Assembly (NCBI RefSeq): GCF_025567315.1
Contig: NZ_JAOQJE010000009.1
Span: forward strand, 1 to 64,000
Origin: Agathobaculum ammoniilyticum
Lineage (GTDB): Bacteria; Bacillota; Clostridia; Oscillospirales; Butyricicoccaceae
DNA: 64,000 nucleotides
Reading direction: 5' to 3'
The notes under the pieces were generated by a model. It worked only from the letters and a program-made list of their open reading frames with translations, was not told the DNA's origin and ran no database searches. The stretch's first letter is position 1. Each line of letters opens with the position of its first letter. The position numbers were made by a program, and so were the translations under genes. Positions 60,052-64,000 of this stretch are shown here, piece after piece.

Positions 60052-62448
60052 TTATTCAGTTTTCATATACAGCATGCGCACGGCATTGAGCACGCACAGC
60101 ATGGCGACGCCGGTGTCGGCAAACACCGCCAGCCACATGGAGGCGATGCCCCTCAGGCCGAGTATCATGACCAGCAGCTTGACCGCCAGCGCAAACACGA
60201 TATTTTCCCTGGAGATCAAGCTTGCCCGCCGCGCGATCTTTACCGAGGTTGGAATGGAGGACAGGTCGGCGTTCATAAACACCACGTCCGCGGCTTCGAT
60301 CGCCGCGTCCGCGCCGCTGCCCATGGCCGCGCCCACGTCCGCGCCCGCCAGCACGGGCGCGTCGTTGATGCCGTCGCCCACAAACATCACCGCGCCGCGC
60401 TTTTCGCGGATATCGGTCAGGGCGGAAAGCTTATCCTCCGGCAGCAGGCGCGCGCGCACCTCGTCGATGCCGACCGCCTGCGCGACCGCGTCCGCACTGT
60501 CCTGCCCGTCGCCGGTCAGCATCGCGGTCGTCAGGCCCTGCGCTTTCATGCGGGCGACCGCCTGCCGCGCATCCGGCTTGACCGTGTCCGCGATGTCGAT
60601 ATGGCCGATAAAGCGGCCATCCATCGCCAGCAGGACCTCGGTGCTGCCCAGCGTACCGTGGTAGCCGGACAGACCGATGCCGTGGCGCCGTAGCAGCTTG
60701 GCATTGCCGCACAGCACGGGCTTGCCGCACAGTACGGCTTCCACGCCCTCACCGGCCTGCTCGCGGATACCTTCGGGTGCGCCGACCGAGATCAGGCTGG
60801 GCCGACCGGCGCTTTCCGCTGTTTCCTTGCACGTCTCATAGGCGGCGAGGATGGATTTTGCGATTGGGTGGGTGGACGCGCCCTCGCACGCAGCGGCGAG
60901 CCAAAGCAGCTCGTTTTCGTCGATGTCCGCGCCCTCCGCCGGGCATACGCGCTGCACCACAAAGTTGCCCCTGGTGATCGTACCGGTCTTATCCATGACA
61001 ACGGCCTTCACATCCTTCAGCGCTTCGAGCGAGGCGCCGCCTTTGAACAGAATACCGCGCCTGGAGCCTGCGCCGATGCCCGCGAAATAGGTCAGCGGCA
61101 CGCTGAGCACCAGTGCGCAGGGGCAGGAAATGACAAGGAAGGTGAGCGCGGTGTACACCCATTTGCTCCAGTCGCCGGTGGCCAGACTGGGTACGACGGC
61201 GGTCAGCAGCGCGATGGCGACGACAGCCGGGGTGTACACGCGGGAGAAGCGGGTGATAAAGCGGTCGATCCTGGGCTTGCGCGCGGCCGCGTTTTCCACG
61301 CTGTCCAAGATGCGCTGGACCATGCTCTCCGCCAGCACATGGGTGACGCGCAGCTTAATCGCACCGTCCGTATTAACACAGCCGGAGATCGCGCGGTCGC
61401 CAGCCGCGACGCGCACCGGCACCGGCTCGCCGGTCACGGCCGAGGTGTCCAGGCGGCTCTCGCCCTCCACGACCTTTCCGTCCAGCGGTACGCGGTCGCC
61501 CGGGCGAACCAGCACGATATCGCCCACCGCAGCGTCCTCCGCAGGGATTGGGCGGACACCGCCGTCCGCCTCGACGAGGTTGACCGTTTCCGGACGCAGG
61601 TCGACCGCGGCCATGATCTGCCGCCGCGAGCGCTCGACCGCACGGTCCTCAAAGTATTCGCCCACGCGGTAAAACAGCATAACGCCGACCGCCTCGTCGA
61701 ACGAGCCGATCGCCCACGCGCCGACCGTGGCAAGCGCCATGAGGAAATTTTCGTCAAACACGCGGCCCCTGCCGATATTGCGGACCGCGGTCAGCAACAC
61801 GCGCCAGCCGAGCAGCAGGTACGCTGCGAGCATGACGAGCACTTTTGGCATGCCGCCGAGCGCCAGCTCACCGGCGAGGAACAGCCCCGCGCCGATCAGG
61901 ATACCGGCAAGCGGATGGCTGCGGCCGGTGCCGGCCTCATCCTCTGAAGCGATAACCTGTGTCTCGCTTTCGATGGATTGGCAGATTTCGCGGATGCGCG
62001 GCAGCAGAGCGTCGGGATTTTTGCCGGTCACGCGGAGCTGCTTAGTCTCGTAGACCAGTACGCAGTCGTCCACGCCGTCGAGTTGGCTGATCTGGCGCTG
62101 CATCTCGGCGGCGCAGTGCGCGCAGCCGAGGTTTTGCAGGGTGTATACCCGTTTTATGCCGTGCGCGCTCGTGCGATGGCGGTGCTCCTGTCCGTGGCTG
62201 TGCTCCTGTCCGCAGGCGCAGCCGTCGTCGTGATGGTGGTGATGCTCGTGCTCGTGGCCGCAGGCGCAGCTGTCGTCGTGATGGTGGTGATGCTCGTGCT
62301 CGTGGCCGCAGGCGCAACCGTCGTCGTGATGATGGTGATGCTCGTGTTGATGATCGCGGCCGCAGCCGCACGTTTCCGGATGATGACTCTGTTCGGCTGT
62401 ATGTTCGTCCGGCACTTGTAAGGCAGTGCGCGTTCTTTCGCTCGCCAT
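60052..62448 (-). CDS. P1B-type heavy-metal ATPase (Zn/Cd/Pb group) with His-rich N-terminal repeats
   Basis: 798 residues. N-terminal His/Cys-rich repeats (about 30-92), one HMA domain (NLGCAHCAAEMQRQI), then eight helices. Metal-site CPC is in LVISCPCALVLSVPL, phosphorylated Asp in MDKTGTITRGN, actuator TGE in AVTGEPVPV, hinge GDGINDAPVLAGADVG. SCPCAL with a CxxC HMA fits the ZntA/CadA (P1B-2) class, exporting Zn2+, Cd2+ or Pb2+. GGAGGCGAGATT precedes the ATG. No ArsR/MerR gene is adjacent, but an ArsR-like palindrome is upstream. Confidence 0.93.
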   Translation of the reverse strand: MASERTRTALQVPDEHTAEQSHHPETCGCGRDHQHEHHHHHDDGCACGHEHEHHHHHDDSCACGHEHEHHHHHDDGCACGQEHSHGQEHRHRTSAHGIKRVYTLQNLGCAHCAAEMQRQISQLDGVDDCVLVYETKQLRVTGKNPDALLPRIREICQSIESETQVIASEDEAGTGRSHPLAGILIGAGLFLAGELALGGMPKVLVMLAAYLLLGWRVLLTAVRNIGRGRVFDENFLMALATVGAWAIGSFDEAVGVMLFYRVGEYFEDRAVERSRRQIMAAVDLRPETVNLVEADGGVRPIPAEDAAVGDIVLVRPGDRVPLDGKVVEGESRLDTSAVTGEPVPVRVAAGDRAISGCVNTDGAIKLRVTHVLAESMVQRILDSVENAAARKPRIDRFITRFSRVYTPAVVAIALLTAVVPSLATGDWSKWVYTALTFLVISCPCALVLSVPLTYFAGIGAGSRRGILFKGGASLEALKDVKAVVMDKTGTITRGNFVVQRVCPAEGADIDENELLWLAAACEGASTHPIAKSILAAYETCKETAESAGRPSLISVGAPEGIREQAGEGVEAVLCGKPVLCGNAKLLRRHGIGLSGYHGTLGSTEVLLAMDGRFIGHIDIADTVKPDARQAVARMKAQGLTTAMLTGDGQDSADAVAQAVGIDEVRARLLPEDKLSALTDIREKRGAVMFVGDGINDAPVLAGADVGAAMGSGADAAIEAADVVFMNADLSSIPTSVKIARRASLISRENIVFALAVKLLVMILGLRGIASMWLAVFADTGVAMLCVLNAVRMLYMKTE
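62211..62354. repeat. 48-bp tandem repeat, three copies, coding His-rich modules
   Basis: The plus-strand word CGCAGGCGCA recurs at 62211, 62259 and 62307, exactly 48 bases apart. On the minus strand each unit encodes the 16 residues HEHHHHHDDGCACGHE with small changes (G/S, H/Q). The copies are almost identical in DNA, so expansion or contraction by slippage is likely. Confidence 0.92.
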
Positions 62449-62835
62449 AATCTCGCCTCCTGAATTATATATGAATGATTGCTCATATGTTCATGTATTC
62501 ATATTAGTCCGAGAACGGTGATTTGTCAATAGCGGGAAAGAAAAAAAGATGCACAAAAAACGCCGTCAAAGGTGCGGTCCCATAGGGACAACACTGAAAC
62601 CGTTTAGAGTATAAGACTGAAAAGCAGATCCAATCTCGACTGCTGCGGGAATCATCCGATGCAAGCCTATTCTTTTCATGCGTATAAGTCGATGGTGTAA
62701 AATGGGCATTTCTCCTAATGAGGTTATTCTAAAACCCCTTGATCATGCAATCAAGGGGTTTTAGATGTTACATCATAAACGTCATGCAGTGTGTGCTTGG
62801 GGAAAGCGCTCGCGCAGGCGGCTTTTTCCGGTTGC
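62449..62835. other. Intergenic region with ArsR-like operator and otherwise unexplained sequence
   Basis: Next to the ATPase start, ATATGA-N8-TCATAT (62469-62488) and an overlapping ATATG-N10-CATAT (62485-62504) resemble ArsR/SmtB 12-2-12 metal-sensor operators. 62520-62725 shows a GTCCC/GGGAC mini-hairpin near 62577 and nothing else I can name. A terminator is at 62729. Confidence 0.5.
62729..62764. terminator. Terminator for the class II aldolase gene
   Basis: CTAAAACCCCTTGAT/ATCAAGGGGTTTTAG with loop CATGCA, downstream of the minus-strand gene ending at 62836. Confidence 0.8.
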
Positions 62836-63528
62836 TTAGCCCAAACGCTGAACCATCTCCTGCGGGATTGTGGCTGTTCCCTGACCGTAGTATTTGAACA
62901 CATCGACCATCTGCTGAATCTGGGCATCGCTCATTAACTTGGTTTCGCCGTTGACACAGGCTGCGCGCGCTGCCAGATAGCATTTGGCGGCTTCTTCCAG
63001 ATAAACCGCAGCATATAGTGCTTGGTTAAGATCCTTGCCGACGGTCATAACGCCATGCTGGGACAGGATAACAGCATGACCGTCGCCGACATACTTAACG
63101 GTGTCAATGCCCATATCGATCGAGCCGGCGGCCGAATACGGGGTGATAGGCACGTTACCGCCCGCAGCGTTTGCCAACGCGGTGATGCATACACGGAACT
63201 CGGTTAGGCCGGGGATAAGAGAAACCGCAGTTGCATAGGGCTGGTGAGTGTGGATAACAGCGTTGATATCCGGGCGTTCGCGGAAGATATGTAGAATAGC
63301 AGGTGTGTCTGATGACGGCTTGCGTGTACCTTCTATGATGTTGCCGTCGAGATCCATGACGATCATGTCGTCCTCAACCATTTTTTCGTACATCATACCG
63401 GATGGAGTGACAAGGATCTCACCTGACGGCATTCGCACACTCAGGTTGCCGCAGGTCAGTGAAACCAACTCATAGCGGTCAAGCATGATGCCGGCATCAA
63501 TGATTTCTTTTTTCATTTCGGAAAACAT
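62836..63528 (-). CDS. Class II aldolase/adducin family protein (L-fuculose-phosphate aldolase type)
   Basis: 230 residues. Zinc and catalytic motifs: LTCGNLSVRMPSGEILVTPSGM (GN.S.R and TPSG), SSDTPAILHIFRERPDINAVIHTHQPYA (Glu replaced by Asp-rich loop, HTH zinc pair) and the last His in LSQHGVMTVG. It should cleave a deoxy-sugar or pentulose 1-phosphate into DHAP and an aldehyde. ATG 63528 follows AGGAGG, which itself codes the last two arginines of the upstream gene. Confidence 0.88.
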   Translation of the reverse strand: MFSEMKKEIIDAGIMLDRYELVSLTCGNLSVRMPSGEILVTPSGMMYEKMVEDDMIVMDLDGNIIEGTRKPSSDTPAILHIFRERPDINAVIHTHQPYATAVSLIPGLTEFRVCITALANAAGGNVPITPYSAAGSIDMGIDTVKYVGDGHAVILSQHGVMTVGKDLNQALYAAVYLEEAAKCYLAARAACVNGETKLMSDAQIQQMVDVFKYYGQGTATIPQEMVQRLG

Positions 63529-63533
63529 AGCGG

Positions 63534-64000
63534 TTACCTCCTAAATATTTCGATCAGATCGCCCGGGGCATGTATCACATGCTCGGGCGAATAGGGCATG
63601 AGCTGCTCGATGGACTGATACCCCCAGCAGGCCGCGGCTGCGGCTGCGCCAGAGTTGTGCGCTGTTTGCATGTCTATATCCGTATCGCCGACATACAGGA
63701 TCTCACTGCACTGCACATGCAACGTATCCAGCACCCGGTCCATCGACCGCGGGTCAGGTTTAGAAATGGTTTGCGGTGTCTGACCGATGCAAGCTTCCAT
63801 CAGTCCGCCGAAGAACTGCCTGGTCAATGAGTGGGCCAGTGCATCCGGCTTATTGGTCAGCACGGCGTTTTTGATCCCCATATCCCGCAGCGCTTCAAGG
63901 GTTTCGCGTATGCCTTCATACGGTTCGGTCAGATGGGAAAAATCCTTCAGGTAACTGGCGCAGTCATAATCGCGGATCGCGGGCTGTAGCCGTTCCACAT
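63534..64000 (-). CDS. HAD-family phosphatase (phosphoglycolate phosphatase-like), N-terminus outside the window
   Basis: About 155 codons of the C-terminal part. HAD motif II is VLTNKPDALA (Thr), motif III lysine is in ISKPDPRSMDRVL, motif IV is ILYVGDTDIDMQTAHNSG. This is the Gph/PpaX layout. Motif I (DxDGT) would be beyond base 64000. It ends 5 bases before the aldolase start, so the two are co-transcribed, perhaps to dephosphorylate a product or damaged intermediate of that pathway. Confidence 0.85.
   Translation of the reverse strand, partial: VERLQPAIRDYDCASYLKDFSHLTEPYEGIRETLEALRDMGIKNAVLTNKPDALAHSLTRQFFGGLMEACIGQTPQTISKPDPRSMDRVLDTLHVQCSEILYVGDTDIDMQTAHNSGAAAAAACWGYQSIEQLMPYSPEHVIHAPGDLIEIFRR

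Noticed and set aside
62211..62354. CRISPR-like or MITE-like repeat array
   Set aside because: The 48-base periodicity is in frame and encodes His-rich modules of the P-type ATPase; there are no spacers.
62549..62605. An 18-codon frame in the region after the ATPase
   Set aside because: No ribosome site, promoter or recognisable product; likely chance.

Overview
This is about 64 kb of a Gram-positive, spore-forming-lineage Firmicute, most likely a gut clostridium of the Oscillospiraceae/Butyricicoccaceae type. The evidence is a giant SLH-domain S-layer protein, a sporulation-type TepA/ClpP protease, PRD antiterminator control of a PTS, meso-diaminopimelate dehydrogenase, AAGGAGG-type ribosome binding sites, and fairly GC-rich coding sequence with AT-rich promoters. 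Genus level is inference only. The window holds one run of 310 N (50692-51001). I see no rRNA, tRNA, CRISPR array or intact insertion sequence.

Layout. 1-4.2 kb: end of a phage tail-fibre-like gene and a 1224-residue S-layer protein on the opposite strand. 4.4-9.1 kb: phosphoglucomutase-type mutase and a TrkH-TrkA potassium uptake pair. 9.3-15.8 kb: an amino-sugar PTS block (cutC-licT antiterminator; RAT/terminator leader; IIA, HPr, IICB; then nagB-nagA), which imports and phosphorylates GlcNAc, deacetylates it and deaminates it to fructose-6-phosphate. 15.9-25.9 kb: mixed housekeeping and transport (CAT-like acyltransferase, NSS symporter, ArAE-like membrane protein, ProC, radical SAM, PLC-like protein, RNase H, ferredoxin, asparaginase, Fe-alcohol dehydrogenase).

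26.2-27.05 kb: a stretch of about 825 nt without a credible protein. It has its own promoter, many nested complementary helices and an intrinsic terminator. I read it as a large structured non-coding RNA, the strongest candidate here for something new. 27-40 kb: TepA, cyclophilin, a GDPD-like pseudoenzyme, a membrane-anchored XRE regulator, ABC-F ATPase, YdcF, a prfA-sua5-coaE-M18 aminopeptidase cluster, a small SLH protein and an orphan sensor-kinase-like protein. 39.9-41.9 kb: GAPDH and an EamA transporter.

42-50.7 kb: a more AT-rich catabolic island. It has a divergent DeoR regulator, PfkB kinase, class II aldolase, TRAP transporter (P, Q, M), a tagatose/psicose-3-epimerase-like isomerase and a transketolase split in two genes. 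It looks like a dedicated route for one imported sugar or sugar acid; the substrate is not evident. After the gap come uracil permease, patatin, RNase R, a short-chain dehydrogenase, a TtcA-like tRNA thiolase, DAP dehydrogenase, an ABC exporter and a Zn/Cd-type P1B ATPase with a His-rich tandem repeat. The window closes with a class II (fuculose-type) aldolase and the end of a HAD phosphatase.
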